Positions 34,203 through 42,754 of a DNA stretch of 64,000 nt are shown piece after piece. Numbering within the stretch: the stretch's first letter is position 1; each line of letters begins with the position of its first letter. The notes beneath the pieces are model-generated. The model made no database searches, was not told where the DNA came from, and saw only the letters and a list, made by a program, of their open reading frames with translations. The translations under genes and the position numbers were made by a program. Origin of the DNA: an uncultured Sulfitobacter sp. (GTDB lineage Bacteria; Pseudomonadota; Alphaproteobacteria; Rhodobacterales; Rhodobacteraceae); contig CALFWM010000058.1 in assembly GCA_937928635.1 (NCBI GenBank), positions 1 through 64,000 of the forward strand, in the 5' to 3' direction.

Positions 34203-34490
34203 TCACTCGCTGGTTTCGACGATCATCAATTCGCGTTCGGAGGCACCGCGCGCGTGTTCGAGCGCGGCTTGATAAGCCTCTGAGTGATAACACTTTTCCG
34301 CTGTTTCGACGTCGGGAAAACGCGCCACGACATTGCGTGGCCGTTCCTTGCCCTCAAGCTGCACAAAGCGGCCGCCGCGGGCGATGAACTCCCCGCCATG
34401 ATCCGCGATGGCGACCGTCGCCCCTGCGGCATATTTCTTATACGCCTCTTCATCTGTGACGGTGACATGTGCAATCCATAGTGCGCCCAT
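34203..34490 (-). CDS. DUF1330-type small protein
   Basis: A 95-residue ferredoxin-like-fold protein of the DUF1330 type, seen in ALWIAHVTVTDEEAYKKY, GGEFIARGG and the late RFPDVETAEKCYHSEAYQAAL. Function of the family is unknown. The ATG at 34490 is chosen as the family start, although the frame is open upstream. It converges on typA. Confidence 0.82.
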   Translation of the reverse strand: MGALWIAHVTVTDEEAYKKYAAGATVAIADHGGEFIARGGRFVQLEGKERPRNVVARFPDVETAEKCYHSEAYQAALEHARGASERELMIVETSE

Positions 34491-34723
34491 TGTGGCTCTC
34501 CCTTTTGATCTGTTGAGGGAGAGTGGCACGTGGCCCGACGCCCTTCAACGGGTGTTTGCACATCAAAGGGCGCGCTCCGGATGGAACGCGCCCAACGTGC
34601 TGTGGAAGGCGTCTTGGTTTTGAGGGCTTATGGCAAAATGCAAATTACCTGAGACACAACATATCACTTAAGCCTCTGAAATTTTCAGGCGGGGCTGGGT
34701 GATCCAGGGTTTGCCTTTCCGCC

Positions 34724-35812
34724 TTAGGCCTCAAGAATGTCGATGTCGTCCTTGCCTGAGAAATCAGCGTTTTCGGAGCCGTCAAAGTCCAGCCCATGGG
34801 CGGCGCGGATCTTGTCTTCGATCTCCATCGCCATGGCTTCATTGTCTTTCAGGAATTGCTTGGCGTTTTCGCGCCCCTGTCCGATCCGCTCATCCCCGTA
34901 GGAGAACCAGCTGCCGGATTTGTCCACAACGCCAACCTTGACACCAAGGTCCAGCAGCTCACCCATTTTGGAGATGCCTTCGCCGTACATGATGTCAAAC
35001 TCAACCTGCTTGAAGGGCGGTGCGACTTTGTTTTTCACAACCTTCACGCGGGTGGCATTGCCGACCACTTCGTCGCGGTCCTTCAGCGCGCCAATGCGGC
35101 GGATATCGAGACGCACGGAAGAATAAAACTTCAACGCGTTGCCGCCTGTGGTGGTTTCCGGCGAGCCAAACATCACGCCGATCTTCATGCGGATCTGATT
35201 GATGAAGATCACCATGCAGTTGGAGCGCGAAATGGAGCCGGTCAGCTTGCGCATCGCCTGGCTCATCAGACGGGCCTGCACACCAACGCTGCTGTCGCCC
35301 ATGTCGCCTTCAAGTTCTGACTTTGGTGTCAGGGCCGCCACAGAATCGACAATCACCATGTTCACCGCCCCCGAGCGCACCAGTGTATCGGTGATCTCAA
35401 GCGCCTGTTCGCCGGTGTCGGGCTGGGAGATCAGCAGTTCGTCAATGTCCACGCCCAGCTTGCGGGCGTACTGTGGGTCAAGCGCATGTTCCGCGTCCAC
35501 AAAGGCACAGACGCCGCCGGCCTTTTGTTGTTCCGCCACGCAGTGCAGTGTCAATGTGGTTTTACCGGAGGACTCGGGTCCGTAAATTTCAATGATCCGC
35601 CCCATCGGCAGACCGCCTATGCCCAGTGCAATATCCAGACCCAGAGAGCCGGTCGAGCTGGCGGTGATATCCTGCACGGCCCCTTCGGAGCCCAGCTTCA
35701 TGATTGAGCCTTTGCCGAACTGGCGTTCGATCTGCGCCAGCGCGCTGTCGAGCGCCTTTTGCTTTTCCGCTTGTTTCTTGTCGTCCATTTTCAAAAGCTC
35801 TGCCGTTGCCAT
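34724..35812 (-). CDS. recA: Recombinase RecA
   Basis: A 362-residue RecA that forms filaments on single-stranded DNA for recombination and triggers the SOS response. Walker A is GPESSGKTT, loop segments include [17 protein letters not shown] and the diagnostic [14 protein letters not shown] is present. The acidic C-terminal tail ([11 protein letters not shown]) is normal. A LexA box lies 70 bases upstream of the start. Confidence 0.98.
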   Translation of the reverse strand: MATAELLKMDDKKQAEKQKALDSALAQIERQFGKGSIMKLGSEGAVQDITASSTGSLGLDIALGIGGLPMGRIIEIYGPESSGKTTLTLHCVAEQQKAGGVCAFVDAEHALDPQYARKLGVDIDELLISQPDTGEQALEITDTLVRSGAVNMVIVDSVAALTPKSELEGDMGDSSVGVQARLMSQAMRKLTGSISRSNCMVIFINQIRMKIGVMFGSPETTTGGNALKFYSSVRLDIRRIGALKDRDEVVGNATRVKVVKNKVAPPFKQVEFDIMYGEGISKMGELLDLGVKVGVVDKSGSWFSYGDERIGQGRENAKQFLKDNEAMAMEIEDKIRAAHGLDFDGSENADFSGKDDIDILEA

Positions 35813-35881
35813 GTGCCTATTCCTTTAGTGTCATAGTGGTGCGCCCGCGGCAATCGCAGAACGCATCACACTGCCGTTTTT

Positions 35882-35896
35882 GTTCGCTTAATGTTC
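35882..35896. promoter_or_regulatory. LexA box upstream of recA
   Basis: GTTC at 35882-35885, seven bases, then GTTC at 35893-35896 exactly fits the alphaproteobacterial LexA site GTTC-N7-GTTC. It lies 70 bp before the recA start in the probable promoter, as expected for SOS control. Confidence 0.8.
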
Positions 35897-35971
35897 TCTA
35901 TGGGACCAAAAGAAGAACATTTCAATTAAAATATTTCCGCAGCCATTTTTCCCCTACTTGTTGTAGACGCA

Positions 35972-36036
35972 AAAATTGTTTCCTAACGCGCCCCTTAACT
36001 AAACCCTAACGGAGCTTGGTTAACGCATTGTAAACA
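35972..36036. repeat. 65-bp direct repeat, left copy (transposon end candidate)
   Basis: This segment matches 38666-38730 without gaps at 55 of 65 positions by eye. It opens with TTGTTTCCTAACGC and closes with GCATTGTAAACA, so each copy is also roughly self-inverted. Several TTAAC/TAACG words inside may be transposase sites. Both copies face the same way. Confidence 0.65.
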
Positions 36037-36195
36037 ATGTATGTTCAATTTTTCTTTGCGAAAGCAAACAGTTGGTTGGCCGTAGTTTGGGAAATAATTG
36101 CGGGGAGCGTTGTTATTTAAGGCTTATCTTGTAAACCCTAAGCGTTCCTGTTCATCCTTTGGCGGATCATTGGGAAACGATTGAGAAACTCCTTT

Positions 36196-36663
36196 TTATC
36201 GGGCCTTCAAGCCTAGATACGTCAGATATTTTGATTGCTGAGGATCAAAACTTTCTAGGAAGTGCCTGTATCGGTCGTCAATGAAAGCGCCTGTCTCAAA
36301 TGGTAAGTTGAGCACTTCCTCCTCTAAAAGGTGACCGAGCCCTCGGCTCGCTTCACCAAGTTCCAATAGCTCGTCTGCAGTGAGGCTTGTATCCCTTAGA
36401 GCGCTGGCGAAAATCAACATTTTAGCAGCACGGATGCAGTCATCCGAGTTAAACCGGCTTTCTTCGTACCCCCCATCGGTTGATGCAAAATTCAACCCAA
36501 ATTTTTTCACCATATGCATGACGACTTTGTCTGGGATAGCCTCGCGCAACCGCCAACTCGCAATAGTCTGCTTCGCCTTACCCAGCTTGGAAGCGAGTTG
36601 TTCGTCCGAATTCACCCTATAGGCGCTTTTCATCTTCGCGATATATTCATCAACAGGAGACAA
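36196..36663 (-). CDS. CI-like phage repressor
   Basis: A 155-residue protein with an N-terminal helix-turn-helix (SDEQLASKLGKAKQTIASWR, residues 19-38) of the CI-repressor type and an acidic helical remainder. It is divergent from the Ner-like and transposase genes, the usual place of a transposable-phage repressor. It lacks a recognisable LexA-type peptidase domain, so induction would not be by self-cleavage. Confidence 0.72.
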   Translation of the reverse strand: MSPVDEYIAKMKSAYRVNSDEQLASKLGKAKQTIASWRLREAIPDKVVMHMVKKFGLNFASTDGGYEESRFNSDDCIRAAKMLIFASALRDTSLTADELLELGEASRGLGHLLEEEVLNLPFETGAFIDDRYRHFLESFDPQQSKYLTYLGLKAR

Positions 36664-36722
36664 AGGTTGACCTCAATCAAAATGAAGTCTATCAGACTGC
36701 ATAACGCAGCAAGGATGACCTC

Positions 36723-36947
36723 ATGCCGAATTTGCACGACAAAGCGGAACATCCACCCGGCGAGCAGCTTTACGCGTCTATCAGAGCAAGCCTGATTCTC
36801 AAAGGCACATCATTTTCCATGTATTGCAGCGACCGCGGTTTGTGCAGGGTCTGGATGAAGGATTGCATAGTTGGCAAGAGAAATGGACCAAAGGCGCGGA
36901 AAAATCGGTTGAGCATAGCGCGGGACGTACTTGGCGATGCCCGATAA
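36723..36947 (+). CDS. Ner-like small DNA-binding protein
   Basis: A 74-residue basic protein, LKGTSFSMYCSDRGL followed by KRNGPKARKNRLSIARDV, resembling the small Ner/Nlp-type regulators at the start of transposable-phage early operons. It overlaps the transposase start by 11 bases and is divergent from the repressor. Assignment rests on a faint motif plus context. Confidence 0.5.
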   Translation: MPNLHDKAEHPPGEQLYASIRASLILKGTSFSMYCSDRGLCRVWMKDCIVGKRNGPKARKNRLSIARDVLGDAR

Positions 36948-38367
36948 GTTCTTGAACATTTCTGAGGTTTCAGACCTCATCGGATGTTCTCCCCAGTGGG
37001 CACGAAAGTTGGCGCGCGATGGGCGGATATCCGGAGAGAACATCGATGTCCGAGCGATCAAGTCTAAAGGCGGCCGATCCGGCCTCACTTACAATGTTAG
37101 GCTAGCAAGCCTTCCACAGTCACTTCAAGAGGCTTTCAAGGCCTCTCAAAACACTTTCGAAGACCGATTGAAGGCTCCTTTGTCAACCTATGCTGCCCAG
37201 CAAAGCACATGGCGGTACGAGCAAATCAGCTCGATCCTCCAACACGGAAAGAACACTCCGGCGCGCGCCGCCGCTTTTCAGGCTCTGGATGGTGTATCGG
37301 TTTGGGATTGGAATGGGCGAAAAACCAAACTCAACAAGCACACTCTGAGGGACTGGGTTAACAGATTTGAGGAGGCCGGTTCGCTCCATGCTTTGGCTGA
37401 CAAAGAACGTGCCGACAAAGGCAAGAAACGTACCATCATCTCACGGCAATACGATGCGGCTTTTCCCTTCGAAGATGCCAAACTGTTTCTGATCGCTGAC
37501 GAACTTGCCACCTACATTCAGGGAGTGATCAAAGGTGGCGCAAGCCTTACTAAGACCATCAGCTTTGCGTCCAGACATCTCGCCGAACTTTCAAAGAGTG
37601 AAGGCTTTGAACCACCGAATTTGAAGAAACTCTGCCAAGTTCCCCGTCGGGTCGTGGAGCGCCATAGCCACTACCGCAAAGTCCATCAGCTCAAATACGA
37701 CCGAAAGGCAATTAACGACACTTTGCCGCGTCAACGACGCACCAAAGCTGGCCTCCTACCAATGCAGGTGGTCACAATGGATGTGCATCCAGTTGACGTG
37801 ACGGTTTTGCGAGAAGACGGCAGCATTGCGCACCCCAGGCTGATCGCGTTTCAGGACGAAGCTACGAGCCGGGTTTGGTGCGAGCTGATCTTCTTGGAAA
37901 AAAGCGGTGACGTCAGAAATGCTGATGTCATTCGCGCATTTGCGCGGATGGTTGAACATCCAGAGTTTGGCATGCCTGCCATGCTCTATTGCGACAATGG
38001 CAGCGAGTACAACTTTGTTGAGTTTTTCCATGATGCATTGAAGCTGAATGCATGCACATCACGGGACATGCGCATAGTCCATGCGCTGCCCTACAACGCG
38101 TCTGCCAAACCAATTGAAGGCTTCTTTGGTCGGCTCGAAACCAACTATCTGAATACGTTGCAAGGTTACGTCGCCGGAAACCGGATGGATCAAAAGCGAC
38201 CAGCACCGGGCAAGAGGCAAACTCCGCAGGTTGATTTTGAGACCTTTAAGCAGAAGTTCTTTCAGCAGCTTTGGGCCTTTGAAACTACCGTCAGCTCCGC
38301 AAGGACTGTGAATGGTATCTCACACAAGAGTGTGGCCGCGATGAGAACTCTTCACCGTGTTTGCTGA
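36937..38367 (+). CDS. Mu-type DDE transposase, C-terminally truncated
   Basis: A 476-residue MuA-like protein with an N-terminal winged-helix binding domain (ISEVSDLIGCSPQWARKLARDG, residues 8-29) and an RNase-H-like core whose triad is visible as Asp282 (TMDVHP), Asp353 (YCDNGSEYN) and Glu394 (KPIEGFFGRLE). MuA proteins normally have another 150-200 residues that contact MuB; here the frame runs instead into a MuB-like sequence and stops. A TTG at 36931 is an alternative start. The enzyme may be catalytically able but is probably defective. Confidence 0.85.
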   Translation: MPDKFLNISEVSDLIGCSPQWARKLARDGRISGENIDVRAIKSKGGRSGLTYNVRLASLPQSLQEAFKASQNTFEDRLKAPLSTYAAQQSTWRYEQISSILQHGKNTPARAAAFQALDGVSVWDWNGRKTKLNKHTLRDWVNRFEEAGSLHALADKERADKGKKRTIISRQYDAAFPFEDAKLFLIADELATYIQGVIKGGASLTKTISFASRHLAELSKSEGFEPPNLKKLCQVPRRVVERHSHYRKVHQLKYDRKAINDTLPRQRRTKAGLLPMQVVTMDVHPVDVTVLREDGSIAHPRLIAFQDEATSRVWCELIFLEKSGDVRNADVIRAFARMVEHPEFGMPAMLYCDNGSEYNFVEFFHDALKLNACTSRDMRIVHALPYNASAKPIEGFFGRLETNYLNTLQGYVAGNRMDQKRPAPGKRQTPQVDFETFKQKFFQQLWAFETTVSSARTVNGISHKSVAAMRTLHRVC

Positions 38368-38576
38368 TTGTCGACGAGGTTCAAACACTCGAAATCGCAA
38401 CGCTACGCGAGCTGCTTGACATCCAGAAGGTTGCTCAGTGCGTTTTGGTCATTTGCGGCAATCATGGGCGCTTACAGCACAACAGGCCCGCTCAATTGGC
38501 AGATTGGGCGTTTGTCAGTTTTGCCAACAACGAGACCGTCGATGTCGAGCGCATTCGTAAGATCACCGATGCCTAA
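38361..38576 (+). pseudogene. MuB-like transposition ATPase fragment
   Basis: A 71-codon frame that begins at the Walker B region (LIVDEVQTLEIATLRELLD) and continues through VLVICGNHG, as in MuB/IstB-type AAA proteins. The Walker A half is missing, apparently lost in the deletion that joined this segment to the transposase gene. It overlaps the transposase end by 7 bases in another frame. Confidence 0.7.
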
Positions 38577-38665
38577 CCACCAGCGGTGCTACCCGCATAA
38601 CTCCGTATCATCCCGTAATTATGGGTGTTGGGATTTAATTGTGGAGAGTACATTTTGTGGCCGCG

Positions 38666-38730
38666 AAAATTGTTTCCTAACGCTTCCCTTAACTATCTCT
38701 TAACGGATGATGGTTAATGCATTGTAAACA
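38666..38730. repeat. 65-bp direct repeat, right copy (transposon end candidate)
   Basis: Partner of 35972-36036. It ends in GCATTGTAAACA, a TG...CA-type terminus when read inward as TGTTTACAATGC. It follows the MuB fragment by about 90 bases. Confidence 0.65.
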
Positions 38731-39104
38731 GGCAATGAACGGATTTTTTGTTGCGGAGCCAAGTTTCTGCGTCGGGACGATTTATGAAACAACTGTGGAA
38801 CAAGTTGAAAGCATTGAAGAATTTCCAGCACTTCTAAGACATCTGAAAAACCGGCTGATGGGTATTGCGGAACTAATGATGGTTCCTCAAGGCAACCTTT
38901 ATCGGATCAACGAGGCGCTCTTCACGTGCCATTTCGAGCCGGATGGCTTTGACCAGACCAGAACTGCTTTCGTTGTATCGAAGCGTTAGATCAATCGTCC
39001 GACGTGTTGCAACTACACCTTGTCGATCAGTGATGGCGCGGGCGGGACACAAGAACTCGTATTCCGTAACATCGCGATTCTTCTTCCATTCGCAAATCGT
39101 GACC
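38731..39104. other. Unassigned remnant DNA between transposon and IS fragment
   Basis: Two short frames (38717-38989 plus strand, 90 codons; 38873-39124 minus strand, 83 codons) overlap here. Neither matches a family I know and neither has a clear ribosome-binding site. I regard the stretch as decayed mobile or phage DNA. Confidence 0.4.
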
Positions 39105-39344
39105 AGTGCCCCGACTGGCGGCAAATGCTTTAATCTGTGGGTACGGCAGTTGCCGTGCTACAATTCCGGCAGCATCAAGCAGAGCCCAAAGCCGCCACTC
39201 CTGACCACCAGTCGCCTCAAAACAGACAACGGCTCCAGACCAGTGCGCCAATTCTGCCAATCGTTGATGGCCTGCATCGGTGTTCGGCATCCACGTCATT
39301 TCAGCGGCGTGAGCCATTTGCAATGAACCCCTTCGTTGCGGCAT
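39105..39344 (-). pseudogene. IS110-family transposase fragment
   Basis: About 80 codons read PNTDAGHQRLAEL, VCFEATGGQEWRLWALLDAAG and PQIKAFAASRGT, the N-terminal DEDD-type region of IS110 transposases. After RGT the frame continues into unrelated sequence, so most of the gene and its far end are missing. The acidic DEDD residue of the FEATGG block is retained. It lies against the orphan cheD gene. Confidence 0.75.
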
Positions 39345-39457
39345 GCCTCAACCCCCCGAAATTTAGCTGTTTCGACGCCAGCGGGTCAGGATGAATGGGT
39401 CCTGACCCCAAGGCGAGGTTCATCAACGAGGCGCAGCCCCAACCGCTTCGCTCTTGC

Positions 39458-39979
39458 TCAGAGCAATTCCATCCCATTTCCTGAACTGGGATGCGGAAGG
39501 CTGAACACGGTCACCGCACCTTCATCAGCCTGACGCACATAGCGTTGGCGCACGATGCCTGTGGCGGGACGAAACAGCACATGGCGTGCCTGCCGTCCGC
39601 CGAGGGATTTTGACACACAGACAATGTTCTCCCTCGCCAGAAATTCGAGTGTGAACCGGGCATTTGCAAGACCAATTTCCGACAAGCCCTGCACCATCTG
39701 CGCGCCCCCAAATACCTTGGCGGTCAACCGCGCCCGTGCGCCTCCCTTTTTGAGAATCTCGTTGATTAACAATTCCATCGAATTGACACCGGACACATTG
39801 GCAGATGAGCGGGCGTCATCAAGTTGGGCATGCAGCATGTGGTTGATGCCGCCCACCTGAGCGTAGGGATCCCACAAACAGCAAGACACACATGACCCCA
39901 ACAGCGTGGAAACCACCACATCAGGATCGTCAGAAACCGCGTGTTCCCCTTGGGTAATGATCATACGTTTTTCGGTCAT
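39458..39979 (-). CDS. cheD: Chemoreceptor glutamine deamidase CheD
   Basis: A 173-residue CheD that deamidates glutamines on methyl-accepting chemotaxis proteins. The catalytic Cys/His pair is seen in TLLGSCVSCCLWD and GGINHMLHA, with the partner Thr/Ser region later. It overlaps the cheB stop by four bases. The downstream side is IS110 debris, and no other chemotaxis gene follows, so the original cluster may have been cut. Confidence 0.92.
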   Translation of the reverse strand: MTEKRMIITQGEHAVSDDPDVVVSTLLGSCVSCCLWDPYAQVGGINHMLHAQLDDARSSANVSGVNSMELLINEILKKGGARARLTAKVFGGAQMVQGLSEIGLANARFTLEFLARENIVCVSKSLGGRQARHVLFRPATGIVRQRYVRQADEGAVTVFSLPHPSSGNGMELL

Positions 39980-41130
39980 GGGATGTTCCCATGCTGTTGG
40001 TCTTTTGCAGCGGTGGCCGCGTTGATGGCACCAGCGATGTCGTTAAGGGGCAGTTGGTCAATCGCCGCGTCCAGTTCAAAAGCGGCGCGTGGCATCCCAT
40101 AAACCACCGAACTGCTGCGATCCTGTGCGATTGTGTGGGCACCTGCATTGCGCAACGCTTTCAGCCCAATCGCCCCATCCCGGCCCAGGCCGGTTAACAG
40201 GGCAGCGGTCACTTTTGTGGCCTTTTCCACGGCGGAGTGAAACAACGCATCCACGGAGGGACAATGCAGATCGCCCGCTTGTCGTGGTGCCGCGTTGACC
40301 AACCAATCATCAGCGCTGTTGGACACAACGCTATGTGTCCCCAATGAGGGCGCTATCCCAATTTGCCCATTTGAAATGCGCATGCCGGGTTTGAGCAAAC
40401 CCACATCCTGTGGCAGGATTTTGTTAAGCCGCGCGCAAAAACTAAGGAGGTACGGGGCCGGCATATGCTGCACAATGATGACGGGTGCCCCTTTTGGATC
40501 AAGCCCGCTGAGCACTGTTTGTAACGCGGCCACCCCGCCCGTTGACGCCCCAAGCAGCACCAATTGCCCCTCGGTTTGAACATTCGTGTCAGACGCGGCT
40601 TTGTGCGGGAAAACGGGATTTGTCGGTGGGGCCAAAATCTTGCTGCATGCCGCTGAAAACACCCGTTGCGTCAATATCTTTCGGTCGTTTTTGTCCAGTG
40701 CAGTGTCCGGTTTTACGATACAATCCACCGCACCCAGGGTCAGCGCCTTTATCGCCGCGTCCGAGCCGCGTGACGTCAACGAGGAGACCATAACCACCGG
40801 CATCGGCCGCAGCGTGATCAGCCGTTCCAGAAACTCAAGACCGTTCATGCCGGGCATTTCGATGTCCAGGGTGATCACGTCCGGGTTGGTTGCCTTGATA
40901 ATGGTGCGGGCCTCCTGCGCGTCACAAGCCTCGCCAACCACTTTCAAACGCGGATCTGTGCCGATCAGACGGCGCAGCCAGGACCGCATGGTGCGTGAAT
41001 CGTCCACCACAACCACACGTTTTGGCAAAGGCGGTTCCGCGCATGGCACATCATACCGCGCCATCGGAGGTGCGGAAACCGCAATGGAATCAGTTGTTTG
41101 CCCCTTGGGGATCATGCTGCCCTGTCTCAT
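39976..41130 (-). CDS. cheB: Chemotaxis methylesterase CheB
   Basis: A 384-residue CheB with an N-terminal receiver domain (VVVDDSRTMRSWL, phosphoacceptor in TLDIEMPGMNG) and a C-terminal methylesterase domain (LLGASTGGVAAL, VQHMPAPY and GLGRDGAIGLKAL supply the Ser-His-Asp triad). It removes methyl groups from chemoreceptors upon phosphorylation by CheA. In-frame ATGs at the sixth and twenty-third codons are alternative starts. No cheR, cheA or receptor gene is in the window. Confidence 0.93.
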   Translation of the reverse strand: MRQGSMIPKGQTTDSIAVSAPPMARYDVPCAEPPLPKRVVVVDDSRTMRSWLRRLIGTDPRLKVVGEACDAQEARTIIKATNPDVITLDIEMPGMNGLEFLERLITLRPMPVVMVSSLTSRGSDAAIKALTLGAVDCIVKPDTALDKNDRKILTQRVFSAACSKILAPPTNPVFPHKAASDTNVQTEGQLVLLGASTGGVAALQTVLSGLDPKGAPVIIVQHMPAPYLLSFCARLNKILPQDVGLLKPGMRISNGQIGIAPSLGTHSVVSNSADDWLVNAAPRQAGDLHCPSVDALFHSAVEKATKVTAALLTGLGRDGAIGLKALRNAGAHTIAQDRSSSVVYGMPRAAFELDAAIDQLPLNDIAGAINAATAAKDQQHGNIP

Positions 41131-41520
41131 CCAGCCCCGCCACCACGCAACCCTGACAGATCAAGGCAAACGGTCTGTTAATGGCAGGGGAAAGAATAGA
41201 CCGAATTGAACGAAAATGGATCACACAGGCGTCTCGTCAAGGCGCCGCAGGTTCCCCCATGTGGCGGCCAAAGCGCCATCAACGCAGCCAAAAGAGCAAA
41301 CCATCCAACAGTCAGGGCAAATTTGACCACTTCGTCTCCGTTGAGCCGCCGCCAGAGAGGGCCGCAGGCATTTTCTATTGATCCCGCCCCCAAATTCAGT
41401 GCAGGCTGTAACCTATTAACGATCTTATCTAATCTTGGCTTTTTGCCGCATTTTGTAACAAACACTTCGCCGCTTCCCAGAACGAACAAGTGCATTTTGA
41501 ACGACCAAAGGAATTTGCCA

Positions 41521-42504
41521 GTGACCCGCCTTTATGACAGTCGCAAACGTATCCTCGTCACCGGTGGTGCCGGTTTTATCGGGTCTCATCTGATCGACCG
41601 GCTTTTGGGTCTTGGGCATGAGGTGCTGTGCCTTGATAACCTGTTTACCGGCACCAAGCGTAACATTGACCATCTGCACAATCATTCCCGATTTGAGTTT
41701 CTGCGCCATGACGTGACCTTTCCGATGTATATGGAAGTGGATGAGATTTATAACCTCGCCTGCCCCGCCTCGCCCGTGCATTACCAGCACGACCCCGTGC
41801 AGACGACCAAGACCTCCGTCCATGGGGCGATCAATGCGCTTGGACTGGCCAAGCGTCTGAAATGCAAGATTTTTCAAGCCTCAACCAGCGAGGTTTACGG
41901 CGATCCGCATGTGCATCCGCAACCCGAGGGATATTGGGGCAACGTCAACCCCATTGGCCCAAGGTCCTGTTATGATGAGGGCAAGCGCTGCGCGGAGACG
42001 TTGTTCTTTGACTATCGCCGCCAGCACAATCTGGAAATCAAGGTCGCGCGGATTTTCAACACCTACGGGCCGCGCATGCATCACGCCGATGGGCGTGTGG
42101 TCTCCAACTTTATCGTGCAGGCGCTGACTGGCGTACCCATCACGCTGTTTGGCGATGGCAGCCAGACCCGGTCGTTCTGCTATGTCGATGATCTGGTGTC
42201 AGGGTTCATCGCCTTTATGGACAGTGAACCAGAGGTCGCTGGCCCGCTGAACCTGGGCAACCCGTCGGAATTCACCATCAAAGAGCTGGCCGAGAAGGTT
42301 ATCGAGATGACCGGCTCGCGCTCTGAGATCATCTATGAAACATTGCCCCAGGATGACCCCAAACAGCGCCGCCCGGATATTTCAGCAGTCAAAGAACAGC
42401 TTGGCTGGGAGCCAAAGACCGAGCTGGAAGAGGGATTGGGCTACACCATTGATCATTTCCGCAGTTTGCTGACGGAAATGGGATATGAGCTGACCGCCTT
42501 GTAG
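41521..42504 (+). CDS. uxs: UDP-glucuronate decarboxylase (UDP-xylose synthase)
   Basis: A 327-residue extended SDR that converts UDP-glucuronate to UDP-xylose for surface polysaccharide. The NAD motif is [11 protein letters not shown] (near residues 14-24), the catalytic pair is in YDEGKRCAE, and [19 protein letters not shown] is diagnostic of the decarboxylase. The GTG at 41521 is chosen because AAAGGAA stands upstream and the N-terminus then fits the family; the frame is open back to 41206 but that part has no similarity. It precedes a glycosyltransferase-like gene. Confidence 0.9.
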   Translation: MTRLYDSRKRILVTGGAGFIGSHLIDRLLGLGHEVLCLDNLFTGTKRNIDHLHNHSRFEFLRHDVTFPMYMEVDEIYNLACPASPVHYQHDPVQTTKTSVHGAINALGLAKRLKCKIFQASTSEVYGDPHVHPQPEGYWGNVNPIGPRSCYDEGKRCAETLFFDYRRQHNLEIKVARIFNTYGPRMHHADGRVVSNFIVQALTGVPITLFGDGSQTRSFCYVDDLVSGFIAFMDSEPEVAGPLNLGNPSEFTIKELAEKVIEMTGSRSEIIYETLPQDDPKQRRPDISAVKEQLGWEPKTELEEGLGYTIDHFRSLLTEMGYELTAL

Positions 42505-42754
42505 GGGCGGTGTCTTTTGACGCTCTCACTGTGGGCGATCTATCTGCTGTGTCTGGCGCTGTCGCCCTTTGCCAAAATCGACCGGGATGCCAGACCGGCA
42601 CCATAAGCGTGTCATGCTTAACCCTCCCTTAGCCTCTGGGAGGTAGCACTTGGCCTTGTGAGCGAGGCGTCTGACACCCCGGTTCAGGTCTCACATCCTC
42701 TGACCAGAAGATGCGCGTGGACGGATCCCCTATCGCCTCGCAGGACCCAACAGA

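Larger units (their letters stand above)
35972..38730. mobile_element. Mu-like transposon remnant
   Basis: A 2.8-kb segment between 65-bp direct repeats with a divergent CI-like repressor and Ner-like gene, a Mu-type DDE transposase and a MuB fragment, the early gene order of transposable phages. No late phage genes follow, and the transposase-MuB junction is damaged, so it is a degraded element. Exact ends and target duplication could not be fixed. Confidence 0.7.

Noticed and set aside
34568..34593. GGGCGCG/CGCGCCC hairpin upstream of the DUF1330 gene as a terminator
   Set aside because: It is not at the end of any gene, and no T-run follows on either strand.
41206..41520. N-terminal extension of the UDP-glucuronate decarboxylase frame
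   Set aside because: The extra 105 codons have no similarity to the family, and a GTG with a good ribosome-binding site at 41521 gives the normal N-terminus.
42505..42754. A 29-codon hydrophobic frame after the UDP-glucuronate decarboxylase gene (TTG start near 42518)
   Set aside because: Too short, without a recognisable ribosome-binding site or similarity; possibly a remnant, but not supportable as a gene.
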